Assembly: GCA_951813515.1 (NCBI GenBank)
Contig: OX638346.1
Span: 1,233,617-1,297,616 of the forward strand
DNA: 64,000 nt
Reading direction: 5' to 3'
From: an uncultured Pseudomonadales bacterium
GTDB lineage: Bacteria; Pseudomonadota; Gammaproteobacteria; Pseudomonadales; Azotimanducaceae
Shown: piece after piece, positions 8,453 to 21,657 of the stretch
Numbering within the stretch: position 1 is the first letter of the stretch
Layout of the letters: each line of letters begins with the position of its first letter
The notes under the pieces: generated by a model
What the model was told of the DNA's origin: nothing
Database searches by the model: none
What the model saw: only the letters and a program-made list of their open reading frames with translations
Translations under genes and position numbers: made by a program

Positions 8453-9274
8453 ATGAGCAGCCAGAAACGTACCGCGCCGGTCTCCATCAACACCCTGTCG
8501 GCCATGAAAAGGCGCCAGGAGAAGTTCGCGGCATTGACGGCATACGACGCCCTGTTCGCGGAACTCATCAGCAACGCCGGCGTCGATGTCCTGCTCGTGG
8601 GCGACTCCCTCGGCATGGTCTTGCAGGGCCAGGACAGCACGCTGCCTGTCACGCTTGATGACGTCATCTATCACATGCAATGCGTCAAGACGGGGAACAG
8701 GGGCAGCCTCATCATGGCCGATCTGCCCTTCATGACCTACGCTTCGTCGTCGCAATCGCTGGAGAGCGCTGCGGCGCTGATGCGCGCCGGCGCGCACATG
8801 GTGAAGCTTGAAGGCGGCGCCTGGCTCTCCGAATCGACGCGTCTGCTCACCGAGCGCGGGATTCCGGTCTGCGCGCACATGGGACTGACGCCCCAATCCA
8901 TCAACCGGTTCGGAGGCTTTCGCGTACAGGGACGCAACCCCGAACAGGCCAACGAGATCATCGAGGAAGCGACGATACTCGAACAGGCCGGCGCGTCGAT
9001 ACTGTTGCTCGAATGTGTGCCCGTGTCATTGGCCAAGGCGATCACGGAGCGCTTGAGTATTCCCGTCATCGGCATCGGCGCGGGGCCGGACACGGATGGT
9101 CAGATCATGGTGATGCACGACATGCTGGGCCTGACGCCGCCCTCCATGCGCGTTCCGAGATTCGTCAAGAACTTCCTCCCCGAGAGCGAGACGGGCATTC
9201 CGGGTGCGTTCGAAGCGTACGCTACGGCAGTCAAGGAGGGTGTTTTCCCCGGTCCCGAGCACTGCTTCACCTGA
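8453..9274 (+). CDS. panB: 3-methyl-2-oxobutanoate hydroxymethyltransferase
   Basis: First committed step to pantothenate: methylene-tetrahydrofolate plus ketoisovalerate gives ketopantoate. The 273-residue protein carries the standard landmarks: [34 protein letters not shown] (magnesium-binding Asp in GDS), [18 protein letters not shown] and [18 protein letters not shown] at 8453 with AAGGG just upstream is chosen; the frame is open further 5' but only inside the preceding kinase gene. panC follows about 20 bases after the stop. panD is not in the window. Confidence 0.97.
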   Translation: MSSQKRTAPVSINTLSAMKRRQEKFAALTAYDALFAELISNAGVDVLLVGDSLGMVLQGQDSTLPVTLDDVIYHMQCVKTGNRGSLIMADLPFMTYASSSQSLESAAALMRAGAHMVKLEGGAWLSESTRLLTERGIPVCAHMGLTPQSINRFGGFRVQGRNPEQANEIIEEATILEQAGASILLLECVPVSLAKAITERLSIPVIGIGAGPDTDGQIMVMHDMLGLTPPSMRVPRFVKNFLPESETGIPGAFEAYATAVKEGVFPGPEHCFT

Positions 9275-9293
9275 GCCGTTCGGCGAGGGATCG

Positions 9294-10142
9294 TTGGTTT
9301 CAAAAGTGAAGACGGTTCGGACAATCCAGGCTCTCAGAACCGCACTTAAGGGCGCGGCGGGAGTCGGTCTCGTGCCGACCATGGGCAATCTCCACGAAGG
9401 CCACATGGCACTTGTCAACGCGTCGGTGCAACGCTGCGCTACTACCGTCGTCAGCATCTTCGTCAATCCGCTGCAATTCGGTCCCGGCGAAGACTTCGAC
9501 AACTATCCCAGAACACTCTGTGCCGACACGGCAAAGCTGGAATCCGCCGGCGTAGACTTCATCTTCGCGCCACCAGAACGGGAAGTCTTTTCACCAGCGG
9601 AAGAGGCGGTGAAAGTGACGCTTCCGTCCCTGTCCCGGCTACTTTGCGGGCGCAGCCGTCCCGGCCATTTCGATGGCGTGGCCACGGTCGTCGCCAAGCT
9701 GTTCAACATCGTTGGAGCCGACTATGCCTTCTTCGGCGAAAAGGACTGGCAGCAACTCACGCTGATCCGATCGATGGTGCGGAACCTCAACATTCCCACA
9801 ACCATCGTCGGCGTACCCACCGAGCGCTCTGCGGACGGCTTGGCACTGTCGAGCAGGAATCTATACCTGTCGGACGCCGAACGCGCGGTCGCGCCAGCCC
9901 TGTACCAGACCTTGTGTTCAATCCGGAACGCCATCCGCGACGGCGACCGGCGCTACCGGGTTCTTGAGCGACATGGACGACAAACGCTCGACGGGGCTGG
10001 GTTTGAAGTCGACTACGTCTCGGTGCGCGATGCACACACGCTCCGCAATCCCGGGACCGGGACCGAGCGTCTTCGCATTTTGGCAGCCGCCAGGCTTGGC
10101 AGGGCGCGCCTGATCGACAACATCGACGCAGGCGCGCCATGA
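9294..10142 (+). CDS. panC: Pantoate--beta-alanine ligase
   Basis: ATP-dependent condensation of pantoate with beta-alanine; cytoplasmic. Motifs include LVPTMGNLHEGHMALV (HxGH nucleotidyl-transfer signature), VVSIFVNPLQFGPGEDFDNYPRTL, RSRPGHFDGVATVVAKLFN, FFGEKDWQQL and the KMSKS-like LALSSRNLYLS. The start is either TTG 9294 (GAGGGA three bases upstream, 282 residues) or GTG 9306 (278 residues, beginning MKTVRTIQALR, which fits family N-termini well). The last four bases overlap the pgi start (ATGA), so panB, panC and pgi read as one operon. Confidence 0.96.
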   Translation: MVSKVKTVRTIQALRTALKGAAGVGLVPTMGNLHEGHMALVNASVQRCATTVVSIFVNPLQFGPGEDFDNYPRTLCADTAKLESAGVDFIFAPPEREVFSPAEEAVKVTLPSLSRLLCGRSRPGHFDGVATVVAKLFNIVGADYAFFGEKDWQQLTLIRSMVRNLNIPTTIVGVPTERSADGLALSSRNLYLSDAERAVAPALYQTLCSIRNAIRDGDRRYRVLERHGRQTLDGAGFEVDYVSVRDAHTLRNPGTGTERLRILAAARLGRARLIDNIDAGAP

Positions 10143-11689
10143 CGGGTCCGGAAGACCTGGCGTCCTGGAGAGCGCTTACGGCCCTCTCCGCGCAGGAAGG
10201 GCGTGTTCCCAAGGCGTGTTCCGGACCGATGCGTCTCGGCACCGGCGGATTGCTCATGGACTTCTCCCGGCAGCGCGTGGACGACGAAGTCATTGACACG
10301 CTCCTCACCCTCGCCGACGAAAGTGGCCTGCAGTCCGCCATCGAAGACCTGTTCGAGGGTCGCATCGTCAACGCATCGGAAGGTCGGCCCGCCTTGCATG
10401 CCGCAATTCGCGCGCCCCGCGACGAAAGACCGGCAGCGGTGGCCGAAGTGATCGAAGCTGAACAGGAACGAATGTTCGATCTCGCAAGGCGCGTACGAGA
10501 CGGTCGCTTGCGCGGGGCAACGGGCAAGCCTTTCTCCACCGTGGTGCACATCGGCATCGGAGGTTCCCGTCTCGGACCGGAACTTGCCGTGAGGGCGCTC
10601 GGCGGAGAATTGGAGATTCGCTTTCTCTCGAACGTGGACGGCACGGCCGCCATCCGAACGTTCATGCACCTCGACCCCAACGAAACCCTGGTCGTCGTCG
10701 CGTCGAAGTCTTTCGAGACGCTGGAGACCATGAGCAACGCCCGCTATGCGCGAAGCTGGCTGCTCGAGCGCACCGGAGATGCCGACGCGGTGGGGCAACA
10801 TTTCATCGCGGTGACCGCCAACACCGACGCCGCGCGCCGGTTCGGGATTCCCGAGTACCATTGCCTCGCGATGTGGGACTGGGTCGGCGGTCGCTATTCG
10901 CTCTGGTCGGCGGTCGGGCTACCGATTGCGCTCGCCCTGGGAGAGGCGGGATTTCGCGAACTCGCCGATGGCGCGCACCACATGGACCGTCACTTCCGCA
11001 CATCGCCTCCAGCCGAGAGCCTCCCCGCGATGCTGGCGCTGCTCGGCATCTGGAACAGCAATTTCCTGGGGGCTTCGACTCACGCGGTGCTGGCATACGA
11101 CCGCCGCCTATCGGTTCTGCCGCAGTTCCTGCAGCAACTGGAAATGGAGAGCAACGGCAAGTCGGTCCGCAACGACGGCCAACGGTCGGGCGTGTCGACG
11201 GCCCCCGTGATCTGGGGCGGCGAGGAAACCGACGGCCAGCATGCGTTTCATCAACTGCTGCACCAGGGAACGCGCACCTTCAGCTCGGATTTCATTGCCG
11301 TCGTCGACCCCGGCCATGACCTCGCCGACCAACACCGCTGGTTGATCGCCAATTGCCTCGGCCAGGGCCAAGCCATGCTGGCAGGCGCCCCGTTGGAAGA
11401 CGTTTCTTCCGACGCGCCACATCGGGCGGTCACCGGAAACCATCCGTCGACAACCATCCTGCTCGACCGCCTCGATGGCCGGAACCTCGGCATGCTGCTG
11501 GCACTCTACGAGCACAAGGTGTTCTGTCAGAGCGTGATCTGGCGTATCAACCCATTCGACCAATGGGGCGTCGAACTCGGCAAGCGGCTTGCTGACCGCG
11601 TCTACGATGCCCTCGGCACAGGCTCCGCCGACACCGTGGACGCGTCAACGGCCAGCTTGGTCCGCGCGTTCAAATCGCGCAGCGGATAG
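10139..11689 (+). CDS. pgi: Glucose-6-phosphate isomerase
   Basis: Interconverts glucose-6-phosphate and fructose-6-phosphate. The sugar-phosphate-binding block is GIGGSRLGPELAVRAL; the two PGI signatures appear as WDWVGGRYSLWSAVGLPIALALG and FDQWGVELGKRLA. At 516 residues it is about 30 shorter than E. coli Pgi but ends normally. The ATG overlaps the panC stop by four bases. The order panC-pgi-acs also occurs in Pseudomonas, where panD stands between panC and pgi; panD is missing here. Confidence 0.96.
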   Translation: MTGPEDLASWRALTALSAQEGRVPKACSGPMRLGTGGLLMDFSRQRVDDEVIDTLLTLADESGLQSAIEDLFEGRIVNASEGRPALHAAIRAPRDERPAAVAEVIEAEQERMFDLARRVRDGRLRGATGKPFSTVVHIGIGGSRLGPELAVRALGGELEIRFLSNVDGTAAIRTFMHLDPNETLVVVASKSFETLETMSNARYARSWLLERTGDADAVGQHFIAVTANTDAARRFGIPEYHCLAMWDWVGGRYSLWSAVGLPIALALGEAGFRELADGAHHMDRHFRTSPPAESLPAMLALLGIWNSNFLGASTHAVLAYDRRLSVLPQFLQQLEMESNGKSVRNDGQRSGVSTAPVIWGGEETDGQHAFHQLLHQGTRTFSSDFIAVVDPGHDLADQHRWLIANCLGQGQAMLAGAPLEDVSSDAPHRAVTGNHPSTTILLDRLDGRNLGMLLALYEHKVFCQSVIWRINPFDQWGVELGKRLADRVYDALGTGSADTVDASTASLVRAFKSRSG

Positions 11690-11777
11690 CCCCGACAGCA
11701 GATTTGCAATCTGCCGGACAGTCCGCTAAATCAGCAGCAATTGGCCATCCCGGCCAAGGCGCTTAAGGAAAGACGAC

Positions 11778-13706
<1,929 letters not shown>

Positions 13707-13750
13707 AGGGCGCAGCGCTCACCAGCCGGGAACCGCGAGGGGCAACGACT

Positions 13751-13771
13751 AGTGTCGTGTCACACGATACT
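13751..13771. terminator. Hairpin between convergent acs and pnp
   Basis: AGTGTCGTG and CACGATACT form a nine-base-pair stem with one G-U pair and a three-base loop; it touches the pnp stop codon. There is no T-run on either side, so it may act as an mRNA 3'-end stabiliser or a weak bidirectional terminator. Confidence 0.4.
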
Positions 13772-15854
13772 AAGCAGCGTAGTTTGGAAGCTCCTTCATG
13801 GATAGCCTGATGCGGCCTCTCTGGTCGACGTCGAGCACGACCACGTCCACATCCTGACCTTCCTCGAGGTAGTCCGTGACCTTCTCCACTCTCTCCCGGG
13901 CGATCTCCGAGATGTGCAACAGACCGTCCTTGCCAGGAAGAATGTTCACGAAAGCGCCGTAGTTCTCGATGCGCGCGACCTTGCCGTTGTAGATCCTGCC
14001 GACTTCCGCCTCGGCGGTGATTTCCTCGACCCGGGCGACCGCGGCATCCTTGGCTTCCTTGTCTTCGGCGTAGATGCGCACCGTACCGTCGTCTTCGACA
14101 TCGACCGTGGCGCCTGTCTCTTCCACGATGCCCTTGATGGTCGCGCCACCCTTGCCGATGATGTCGCGGATCTTCTCCGGATGTACCTTGAGGGCCACCA
14201 TTGCCGGCGCGTGATCCGACAGGGACTCGCGCGAGACGGCGATGACCTTGTTCATCTCACCCAGAATGTGCAACCGCGCGGCGAGCGCCTTCTCCAGCGC
14301 GGTTTCCATGATCTCCTCGGTGATGCCGTCGATCTTGATGTCCATCTGCAGCGCGGTGATGCCGTCGCCGGTGCCCGCAACCTTGAAGTCCATGTCGCCG
14401 AGATGATCCTCGTCGCCAAGTATGTCCGTGAGCACCGCAAATCGGTCTCCGTCCTTCACCAATCCCATGGCAACGCCCGCAACCGGCGCCCGCAGAGGCA
14501 CGCCGGCATCCATCAGCGCAAGGGATGCCCCGCATACGCTGGCCATGGAACTTGAGCCATTGCTCTCCGTGATCTCCGACACGACGCGAATCGTGTAGGG
14601 AAAGTTCTCAAGATCCGGCAGTACGGCGCCGATGCCCCGGCGGGCGAGTCGACCGTGGCCGATTTCCCGTCGCTTCGGACCGCTCATGAATCCCGTCTCG
14701 CCGACGCTGTAGGGCGGGAAGTTGTAATGCAACATGAACTGATCGTTGTATGTGCCCCGCAACGCTTCGATCCTGGCTGCATCCCGCAGCGTGCCCAGGG
14801 TCGTCACGACGATGGCCTGCGTCTCGCCTCGGGTGAACATTGCCGAGCCGTGCGTTCTCGGCAACAGGCCCACCTCGACGTCGATGGGCCGAACCGTGTC
14901 CAGGTCGCGACCATCGATACGCGGCTCACCAGCGAGGATGCGTTCCCGCACGAGGGTTTTTTCCAGGTTGGCGAACCCGTCGCTGACGTCGCCTGGTTCA
15001 ACCTCTTCGCCGGAGATCTCCTCGACGGCCTCGGTGCGCAATGCGCGGACGCGGGCCTGTCGAGCCTGCTTGTCGGTAGTGCTGTACGCCTCGCCGAGAT
15101 CCGCACCCACCTTGGCCTTGAGGCGATCGAGGAGCGCGCTGTCTTCCGCCGGTGCCTGCCATTCCCATCTCGGTTTGCCAGCTTGAGCGACAAGTGCATT
15201 GATTGCCTCGATCGCCACCTGCATTTCCATGTGCGCGAAGATCACACCGCCGAGCATCTGGTCTTCCGTCAATTCCTGCGCTTCGGACTCCACCATGAGC
15301 ACGGCAGATTCGGTACCGGCCACGACCATGTTGAGCAAGGATCCCTCCAGCGCTTCATGACCCGGATTCAGCACGTACGCGCCATCCACGAATCCGACCC
15401 TGGCCGCGCCGATGGGACCCGCAAAAGGTACGCCTGACAACGCCAGCGCGGCGGACGCCCCGATCATCGAAACGATGTCCGGATCCATATCCCGCTCGGC
15501 GGACATCACGGTGCAAATCACCTGCACCTCGTTCATAAACCCCTTCGGGAAGAGCGGCCGAACCGGCCTGTCGATCAGACGGCATGTAAGCGTCTCTTTC
15601 TCGCTTGGGCGTCCCTCGCGGCGAAAAAAGCCACCGGGGATCTTGCCAGCGGCATAGGTCCTCTCCTCGTAGTTCACCGTCAAGGGGAAAAACCCCTGGT
15701 TGGGGCGCGCCTCTCTTTCGGCGACTGCGGTACATAGCACCACCGTTTCGCCCATCGACGCGAGCACACTGCCCGACGCCTGTTTGGCGACCCGGTTCGT
15801 CTCAAGAACCACCTTGTGGTCGCCAAATTGAAATTCCTGTCGTATTGGATTCAC
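13770..15854 (-). CDS. pnp: Polyribonucleotide nucleotidyltransferase (PNPase)
   Basis: Phosphorolytic 3'-5' exoribonuclease of the RNA degradosome. 694 residues with two RNase PH domains (the second around [22 protein letters not shown] and [22 protein letters not shown]), a KH domain ([19 protein letters not shown]) and a C-terminal S1 domain ([31 protein letters not shown]). The start at 15854 gives [11 protein letters not shown], the standard N-terminus. It lies 20 bases after rpsO, the near-universal rpsO-pnp pair. It is the last gene of the long leftward block. Confidence 0.98.
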   Translation of the reverse strand: MNPIRQEFQFGDHKVVLETNRVAKQASGSVLASMGETVVLCTAVAEREARPNQGFFPLTVNYEERTYAAGKIPGGFFRREGRPSEKETLTCRLIDRPVRPLFPKGFMNEVQVICTVMSAERDMDPDIVSMIGASAALALSGVPFAGPIGAARVGFVDGAYVLNPGHEALEGSLLNMVVAGTESAVLMVESEAQELTEDQMLGGVIFAHMEMQVAIEAINALVAQAGKPRWEWQAPAEDSALLDRLKAKVGADLGEAYSTTDKQARQARVRALRTEAVEEISGEEVEPGDVSDGFANLEKTLVRERILAGEPRIDGRDLDTVRPIDVEVGLLPRTHGSAMFTRGETQAIVVTTLGTLRDAARIEALRGTYNDQFMLHYNFPPYSVGETGFMSGPKRREIGHGRLARRGIGAVLPDLENFPYTIRVVSEITESNGSSSMASVCGASLALMDAGVPLRAPVAGVAMGLVKDGDRFAVLTDILGDEDHLGDMDFKVAGTGDGITALQMDIKIDGITEEIMETALEKALAARLHILGEMNKVIAVSRESLSDHAPAMVALKVHPEKIRDIIGKGGATIKGIVEETGATVDVEDDGTVRIYAEDKEAKDAAVARVEEITAEAEVGRIYNGKVARIENYGAFVNILPGKDGLLHISEIARERVEKVTDYLEEGQDVDVVVLDVDQRGRIRLSMKELPNYAA

Positions 15855-15874
15855 TTCTTTCTCCTGTTGGCGTT

Positions 15875-16144
15875 CTAGCGCCTCAACCCGAGTTGCTGAA
15901 TTAACGCCGTGTATCTTTCGCTGTCCTTGTCTTTCAAGTAGTCGAGCAACTTCCTTCTCTGGTTCACCATGCGGATCAAACCCCGGCGGGAATGATGATC
16001 CTTGGCATGCTCGCGGAAGTGTGTCTGCAGCGAGTTAATGTTGTGTGTAAGGAGCGCCACCTGGACTTCCGGCGAGCCGGTGTCGTTGTCGCTTCGCTGG
16101 TGCTCCTTGACGATCTCGTGTTTGGTTTGTGCGGTCAGCGCCAT
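15875..16144 (-). CDS. rpsO: 30S ribosomal protein S15
   Basis: 89 residues, exact family length. [53 protein letters not shown] and the final QQLGLRR are textbook S15. It binds 16S rRNA (h20-h22) early in 30S assembly, and in E. coli it represses its own translation through an upstream pseudoknot. The 46-base gap to truB is short, so most transcripts probably come through from nusA-infB. Confidence 0.98.
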   Translation of the reverse strand: MALTAQTKHEIVKEHQRSDNDTGSPEVQVALLTHNINSLQTHFREHAKDHHSRRGLIRMVNQRRKLLDYLKDKDSERYTALIQQLGLRR

Positions 16145-16190
16145 TTCCTTTGCTCCAAATCTGTCAGTCGCTGTTTCACTGTTGTCTCAT

Positions 16191-17150
16191 TCAATTCGTG
16201 GGAATCAGGCGTCTCGGCGCCACGCGGCCGTCGTCGAGGACTTCCCCTACGCCAAGAAAACGCCCGCCGTTGCCTTCCGAAGCCTCCGCAGAGGCCGCTT
16301 CGGCGAGCCGCACCCATCCACTGGTGGGGGCATGCGGCACGATCACAGGTTGTCCTTGCCGCAAATAGTATGCTGCGTCACCCGTCAAAGTAACCTGAGG
16401 CCATTGTCGAACCGCGCTCCACACGGGCTGCAACCTGGCATCGAGCAACTCCCTGTCACTCTCTTCCTGGCCCTCGCCGCGGGGCGGGGCAAGCATCTCG
16501 AACGTCACCAGGTCGCTCTCGTTGAACGGTCCCGCCATGGTTCGTCGGAGCGCCTTGACATGCGCGCCACAACCCAACGACTCGCCGAGTTCGTGAACGA
16601 TGGTGCGCACGTACGTCCCTTTGCTGCAATGAATGTCGAGCGTGAGTTCGTCGCCCTCGAATTCCTTGATCACACAGGAATAGACCGTCACCGACCTCGC
16701 CTTTCGCTCAACCTCTATTCCCTGCCGCGCGAGCTTGTACAGAGGTTGGCCCTGGTGCTTGACCGCGGAAAACATCGAAGGCACCTGCTGGATCTCGCCA
16801 CGGTACGCATCGAGCGCCTTGTCCAATGCTGCCCTCGTCAGCCTGCCGACCGGCCGTTCACGCACGACCTTTCCGTCCGCATCGCCGCTGTCTGTGCTCA
16901 CACCCAGGAGAACCCGCGCCGTGTACTTCTTGTCGGACTCCAACAGGTAGCGGGAAAACCTGGTCGCGTCGCCGAAACATAACGGCAGCACGCCGGTCGC
17001 CAGCGGATCCAGGCTTCCGGTGTGGCCGACCTTGCGCGCGGCGAAGATCTGCTTGGCCTTCTGCACGGCGTCGTTGGAACTCAAGCCCTGCGGCTTGTCG
17101 AGCACCATGATGCCGTTGACGTTCCGGCCCCGGGGCCGCTTGCGCGCCAT
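16191..17150 (-). CDS. truB: tRNA pseudouridine(55) synthase
   Basis: Makes pseudouridine 55 in the T-loop of tRNAs. The catalytic Asp is in GHTGSLDPLATGVLPLCFG; downstream YTARVLLGVSTDSGDADG and the C-terminal PUA-like region are present. 319 residues. Its ATG shares one base with the rbfA stop codon (TGATG), indicating coupled translation. The N-terminal MARKRPRGRNVNG is basic, as usual. Confidence 0.97.
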   Translation of the reverse strand: MARKRPRGRNVNGIMVLDKPQGLSSNDAVQKAKQIFAARKVGHTGSLDPLATGVLPLCFGDATRFSRYLLESDKKYTARVLLGVSTDSGDADGKVVRERPVGRLTRAALDKALDAYRGEIQQVPSMFSAVKHQGQPLYKLARQGIEVERKARSVTVYSCVIKEFEGDELTLDIHCSKGTYVRTIVHELGESLGCGAHVKALRRTMAGPFNESDLVTFEMLAPPRGEGQEESDRELLDARLQPVWSAVRQWPQVTLTGDAAYYLRQGQPVIVPHAPTSGWVRLAEAASAEASEGNGGRFLGVGEVLDDGRVAPRRLIPTN

Positions 17151-17533
17151 CAGTCGCCCTCCGATCGTGCATCTAGTGCCACAGCTTCGTCGATCAGCGC
17201 TTCGAGCCGGGGACCCGATTCGAGCAAATCGTCGTAATGGAATCGCAGGCGCGGCGCCTTCCGCAATCCATCGCGTCGCGCGACTTGTGAACGAATGAAC
17301 CCCGCTGCATTGCGCAACGCCTCGATGAGATCGGTTCGGTCGGCATCCGTGGCCGCCGACAGCGAACTCACATAGACGTCGGCCACCGAAAGGTCGCGGC
17401 TGGCGCGGACATCCGTCACGCTCGTCAACGCGAATCGCGGATCTCCGGTGCCCCGAAGCAGTATCCGCGATAGCTCTTCGCGCAGGTACGCACCCACGCG
17501 AAGCACGCGTTCGCTGTTGGAATCAGATGGCAT
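17150..17533 (-). CDS. rbfA: Ribosome-binding factor A
   Basis: Late 30S maturation factor with a single KH-like domain. RVGAYLREELSRILLRGTGDPR, VTDVRASRDLSVADVYVS, and LRKAPRLRFHYDD followed by the C-terminal helix match the family. ATG 17533 (MPSDSNSERVLRV, 127 residues) is preferred; a TTG at 17545 would add MRDR. It lies 30 bases after infB and overlaps truB by one base. Loss would be expected to give cold sensitivity by analogy with E. coli. Confidence 0.94.
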   Translation of the reverse strand: MPSDSNSERVLRVGAYLREELSRILLRGTGDPRFALTSVTDVRASRDLSVADVYVSSLSAATDADRTDLIEALRNAAGFIRSQVARRDGLRKAPRLRFHYDDLLESGPRLEALIDEAVALDARSEGD

Positions 17534-17563
17534 ACGATCACGCAACTGGATGGTCTTTCCGGA

Positions 17564-20101
17564 TCAGAGGGTCCGGGCGACTTCTCCGGATTCGAAGACT
17601 TCGATCTTGTCGCCAATGCGCACATCGTTGTAGTTGCGAACGCCGATGCCGCATTCGAGGCCACTGCGCACTTCGGCGACATCGTCCTTGAAGCGCCGCA
17701 ATGACTCCAGTTCGCCTTCGAAAATGACCACGTTGTCCCGCAGGACGCGAATCTGCTTGTTCCGTCCGACGGTTCCGTCGACCACCATGCAACCCGCGAC
17801 CTGGCCGAATCGGGGCGCCGGGAATACGTCCCGAACTTCCGCCATGCCGACAATTTCCTCGCGAATCTCCGGCGCCAGGAGACCCTCCAGGATTCCCTTG
17901 ACGTCGTCCAGAAGTTCGTAAATCACGCTGTAGTAGTGCAGGTCAATGCCTTCTCGCTCGATGACCGCCTTGGCGTTGTTGTCGGCCCGCACGTTGAAGC
18001 CAAATATCGCGGCGTCAGACGTCAACGCCAGCATTGCGTCGGACTCCGAGATGCCGCCGACGCCGGCCCACACGATATTGACGGCGACCTCATCATTGCC
18101 GAGATTCCCGCACGCTTGGGAGATTGCCTCGAGAGAGCCGCGAACGTCCGCCTTGAGCACGATCTTCAGCACGCGCTTCTCGCCTTGCGCCAGGTCAGCG
18201 AAGATGCTCTCGATGTTGGCCGCCTGCTTGACGTTTCGTTGCGCCTGGCTCTGGTCCGCCCGGAAATCCGCCAGCTCCCGTGCGCGGCGTTCGTCCGCCA
18301 CAACGGAGAAATCGTCCCCCGCCTCCGGCGTCGCGTTCAGACCCAGTATCTCGACCGGAACAGAGGGACCCGCTTCTTCGACACGTTCTCCCCTTTCATT
18401 CATCATCAGCCGCACGCGCCCGAAGTGTTCGCCGGCGATCACGATATCACCGCGTTTCAGGGTGCCGTTCTGCACCAATAGCGTGGCTACCGGACCCCGT
18501 CCCCGGTCAAGCCGGGATTCGACCACCACCCCTTGTCCCGGCGCATCGGGGACCGCCTTGAGCTCCAGTATTTCCGCCTGCAGGTTGATTGCCTCAAGCA
18601 GTCGATCAATGCCATCGCCGGTCTCGGCCGACACTTCGACAAACTGGGTGTCTCCGCCCCAATCTTCCGGGATGACATCGAGGGCCGAGAGTTCATTCTT
18701 GATGCGGTCCGGGTCCGCACCCTCCAGGTCCATCTTGTTGATCGCCACAATGATGGGGACTTCCGATGCCTTGGCGTGCTGCACGGCTTCTTCGGTCTGG
18801 GGCATTACGCCATCGTCACCCGCAACCACGAGCACGACGATGTCCGTGGCGCGCGCACCACGCGCTCGCATCGCAGCGAACGCGGCATGGCCGGGCGTAT
18901 CCAGGAAGCTGATGTCGCCGAACTCCGTGGTCACCCGATAGGCACCGATGTGCTGGGTGATTCCTCCGGCTTCACCGGCCACGACGCGCGTGTTGCGGAT
19001 ATAGTCGAGCAGCGAAGTCTTGCCATGATCGACATGGCCCATCACCGTCACGACGGAGGATCGCGGCTCGCTTTCCCCTTCTATCGTCAGCGATTCCTTG
19101 TGTTCCTGCTCGATCTCATCTGTCGCCACCAGTTTCAGGTGGTGGCCCATCTCTTCGACGACGAGTGCGGCCGTCTCCTGGTCCAGCGGCTGGTTGATCG
19201 TGGCCATCACACCCATATCCATGAGCGTCTTGATGACCTCCCCGGCCTTGACGCTCATGCGCTGTGCAAGTTCGCCCACCGAGATGAATTCTGGCAGTTC
19301 GACTTCGTGTTGAATCGCGTCCTGGGGTCGCGTGAACTCCCCGCCCTTGGTCTCCACCGTGATACTGGTCGGCATCACGCGTCGCCTGGGCGGACGGGCC
19401 TGGCGCTTCAACGATAGCTCTCGGCGGCGAGACCTGCCGTCTCCGAAGTCGTCGTCCCTGGCTCTGCCCCTATCCCTTGAGCGATCAGCCCTGTCCTTTA
19501 CACGCTTTCCGACGCGTTCCTGGGTCCTCGCCGATTCCGCGGGGGCGGCCGATTTTGCGCTTTCCGCAGCTCTCGCGGCCTCGGCCGCCTGCTTCGCTTC
19601 CTCTTCCAGCCGGGCGAGCTGTTCTTGCCGCTGCCGTTCCTGCTCCTCTTTCTCGCGTTGCTGTCGCGCGGCGTTCTCGCGGATCTTCTCCTCCGCCGCC
19701 TTGCGCGCCAGTTCCTGTTGCCTGATCCTCTCTGCTTCGATTTCGACTTGGCTTGGCTTCGCCTCGGAGGTGGGCCTTGCGACGACCGGAGGTCGTGCGG
19801 CTTCGCCACCCTTGACATAGATGCGCCGCCGCTTCCGCTGCACGGAAACCGTACTCCCACTGCGGCCCTGACCCGACCTGAGCATCGAGCGCGAGGTTCG
19901 CTTCAGGGCGATTCGCCTCGGAGCGCTCGGTGCAGGTTCCTTGCCGCGTCTCGAGTACGCGAGCAGCACCTTCTTGTCTTCGTCGCTAACGGAATCGTTC
20001 TCGCTCCGTTGCGGCAGGCTGGCATCGCGCATCTGCTTCAACAGGCGCTCCACCGGCACACCAACCGCGACGGCGAGTTGCTTGACCGTTACTTCTGCCA
20101 T
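17564..20101 (-). CDS. infB: Translation initiation factor IF-2
   Basis: GTPase that places fMet-tRNA on the 30S subunit. 845 residues: an N-terminal IF2-N domain ([21 protein letters not shown]), a long charged Lys/Glu/Arg-rich linker (about residues 115-240), a second IF2-N domain ([19 protein letters not shown]), the G domain with [20 protein letters not shown] and NKMD, then the C-terminal beta-barrel domains. It starts six bases after the nusA stop. Internal starts that give shorter IF-2 forms in E. coli cannot be confirmed here. Confidence 0.98.
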   Translation of the reverse strand: MAEVTVKQLAVAVGVPVERLLKQMRDASLPQRSENDSVSDEDKKVLLAYSRRGKEPAPSAPRRIALKRTSRSMLRSGQGRSGSTVSVQRKRRRIYVKGGEAARPPVVARPTSEAKPSQVEIEAERIRQQELARKAAEEKIRENAARQQREKEEQERQRQEQLARLEEEAKQAAEAARAAESAKSAAPAESARTQERVGKRVKDRADRSRDRGRARDDDFGDGRSRRRELSLKRQARPPRRRVMPTSITVETKGGEFTRPQDAIQHEVELPEFISVGELAQRMSVKAGEVIKTLMDMGVMATINQPLDQETAALVVEEMGHHLKLVATDEIEQEHKESLTIEGESEPRSSVVTVMGHVDHGKTSLLDYIRNTRVVAGEAGGITQHIGAYRVTTEFGDISFLDTPGHAAFAAMRARGARATDIVVLVVAGDDGVMPQTEEAVQHAKASEVPIIVAINKMDLEGADPDRIKNELSALDVIPEDWGGDTQFVEVSAETGDGIDRLLEAINLQAEILELKAVPDAPGQGVVVESRLDRGRGPVATLLVQNGTLKRGDIVIAGEHFGRVRLMMNERGERVEEAGPSVPVEILGLNATPEAGDDFSVVADERRARELADFRADQSQAQRNVKQAANIESIFADLAQGEKRVLKIVLKADVRGSLEAISQACGNLGNDEVAVNIVWAGVGGISESDAMLALTSDAAIFGFNVRADNNAKAVIEREGIDLHYYSVIYELLDDVKGILEGLLAPEIREEIVGMAEVRDVFPAPRFGQVAGCMVVDGTVGRNKQIRVLRDNVVIFEGELESLRRFKDDVAEVRSGLECGIGVRNYNDVRIGDKIEVFESGEVARTL

Positions 20102-20106
20102 GCGGC

Positions 20107-21657
20107 TCAGCTCCCTTCGCCGTCCGGTGGGGATAGCGCTTCGACCTCGGATTCCGCTTCTTCAAACCAGGGTGCCCGCGCCGTCATGATCAGCGCGCTT
20201 GCTCTCTCTTCGCCAATTTCAGCTTCGATTTCGAGCAGATCCGGCGTTGCCAGCTCCGCCAGGTCTTCCCTGGTGACGATCGCGTTGGCGGCAAGCTTGT
20301 AGGCGAGTTCATTGTCCATGCCGTCAAGATTCAACAGATCCTCGGCCGGCTCCCCCGCTTCCGGATCGCCCAACGCCATCTCTTTCGCGAACAACGCGTC
20401 CTTGGCTCGGGTACGGAGTTCATCGACCAGTTCCTCGTCGAATCCCTGGATCGCCCGAAGTTCTTCGATCGGAACGTAGGCGACTTCTTCAACGCTGGTA
20501 AATCCTTCCTCCGCAAGGACGCCGGCGACATCCTCGTCGACGGAAAGTGACTCCATGAACCGTCGAATGTAGGACTGTGCCTCGTCCTCCTGGCGTTGTG
20601 CCGCCTCCTCGTCGCTCATGATGTTGAGTTCCCAGCCGGTAAGTTGGCCGGCAAGCCTCACGTTCTCGCCCTTGTGGCCGATCGCCTGGGCAAGATTGTC
20701 CTCACGCACGGCGACATCCATTGAGCGTGAATCGTCGTCGAGCACGATGGACACGACTTCCGCAGGTTGCATCGCGTTGATGGCCAGTTGCGCCGGGTCC
20801 TGATCCCAGAGAACGATGTCCACCCGTTCCCCGTCCAGTTCGCTGCAAACGGCCTGAACGCGCGAACCTCGCATGCCGACACACGCGCCCACGGGATCGA
20901 TGCGGCCATCATTGGTATACACGGCGATCTTCGCCCGCGATCCGGGATTCCTGGCCGCCGCCCGTATCTCGATGATGTGCTCGGCGATCTCCGGCACTTC
21001 GACCTTGAACAGCTCGATCAGCATTTCGGGATCCGTGCGCGACAGCATGAGTTGCGGCCCGCGGACTTCGGGTCGGATTTCCGTCAGCAGCGCGCGCATG
21101 CGATCACCCACGCGGAAAATCTCCCTCGGGATCAACGACGTTCGCATCAACATCGCTTCAGCGTTATTGCCGAGGTCCACGATCACTGCTTCTCGCGTCG
21201 TTCGCTTGACCGAGCCACTCACCAGTTGCCCCACCCTGGGCAGGTACTTTTCAAGCACCTGGGCGCGCTCCGCTTCCCGGACCTTCTGGGTAAGGACCTG
21301 CCTCGCAGCCTGCGCTGCGATGCGACCGAACTCCACCGATTCCACGGGGATTTCGAAGAGGTCGCCGATCTCAAGCGACGCATCCTTTTCCTTCGCCTCG
21401 TCCGGCATCAACTCCGCATCCGGATTGGGGAATTCGTCTTCTTCGAGTTCCCGTTCCGGGTCGATGACCAGCCAGCAGCGAAACGTATCGTAGTCGCCGC
21501 TAGTGCGGTCGATCGCGACCCGAAACTCCGCATCTTCCGCATACCTCTTCTTCGTGGCGGTCGCGAGCGCGGATTCAAGCGCCGCGAAGATGACCTCTTC
21601 CGACACGCCCTTCTCGTGAGACAGCGACTCCACAACGGTGAGCATCTCTTTACTCAT
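20107..21657 (-). CDS. nusA: Transcription termination/antitermination factor NusA
   Basis: Binds RNA polymerase and controls pausing, intrinsic termination and antitermination. 516 residues: the N-terminal RNAP-binding domain ([21 protein letters not shown]), an S1 domain (about 135-200), two KH domains ([14 protein letters not shown] and the [18 protein letters not shown] block), and two C-terminal acidic repeats ([16 protein letters not shown] and [18 protein letters not shown]) as in E. coli. The start overlaps the rimP stop by eight bases. A negatively charged C-terminus is retained. Confidence 0.98.
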   Translation of the reverse strand: MSKEMLTVVESLSHEKGVSEEVIFAALESALATATKKRYAEDAEFRVAIDRTSGDYDTFRCWLVIDPERELEEDEFPNPDAELMPDEAKEKDASLEIGDLFEIPVESVEFGRIAAQAARQVLTQKVREAERAQVLEKYLPRVGQLVSGSVKRTTREAVIVDLGNNAEAMLMRTSLIPREIFRVGDRMRALLTEIRPEVRGPQLMLSRTDPEMLIELFKVEVPEIAEHIIEIRAAARNPGSRAKIAVYTNDGRIDPVGACVGMRGSRVQAVCSELDGERVDIVLWDQDPAQLAINAMQPAEVVSIVLDDDSRSMDVAVREDNLAQAIGHKGENVRLAGQLTGWELNIMSDEEAAQRQEDEAQSYIRRFMESLSVDEDVAGVLAEEGFTSVEEVAYVPIEELRAIQGFDEELVDELRTRAKDALFAKEMALGDPEAGEPAEDLLNLDGMDNELAYKLAANAIVTREDLAELATPDLLEIEAEIGEERASALIMTARAPWFEEAESEVEALSPPDGEGS

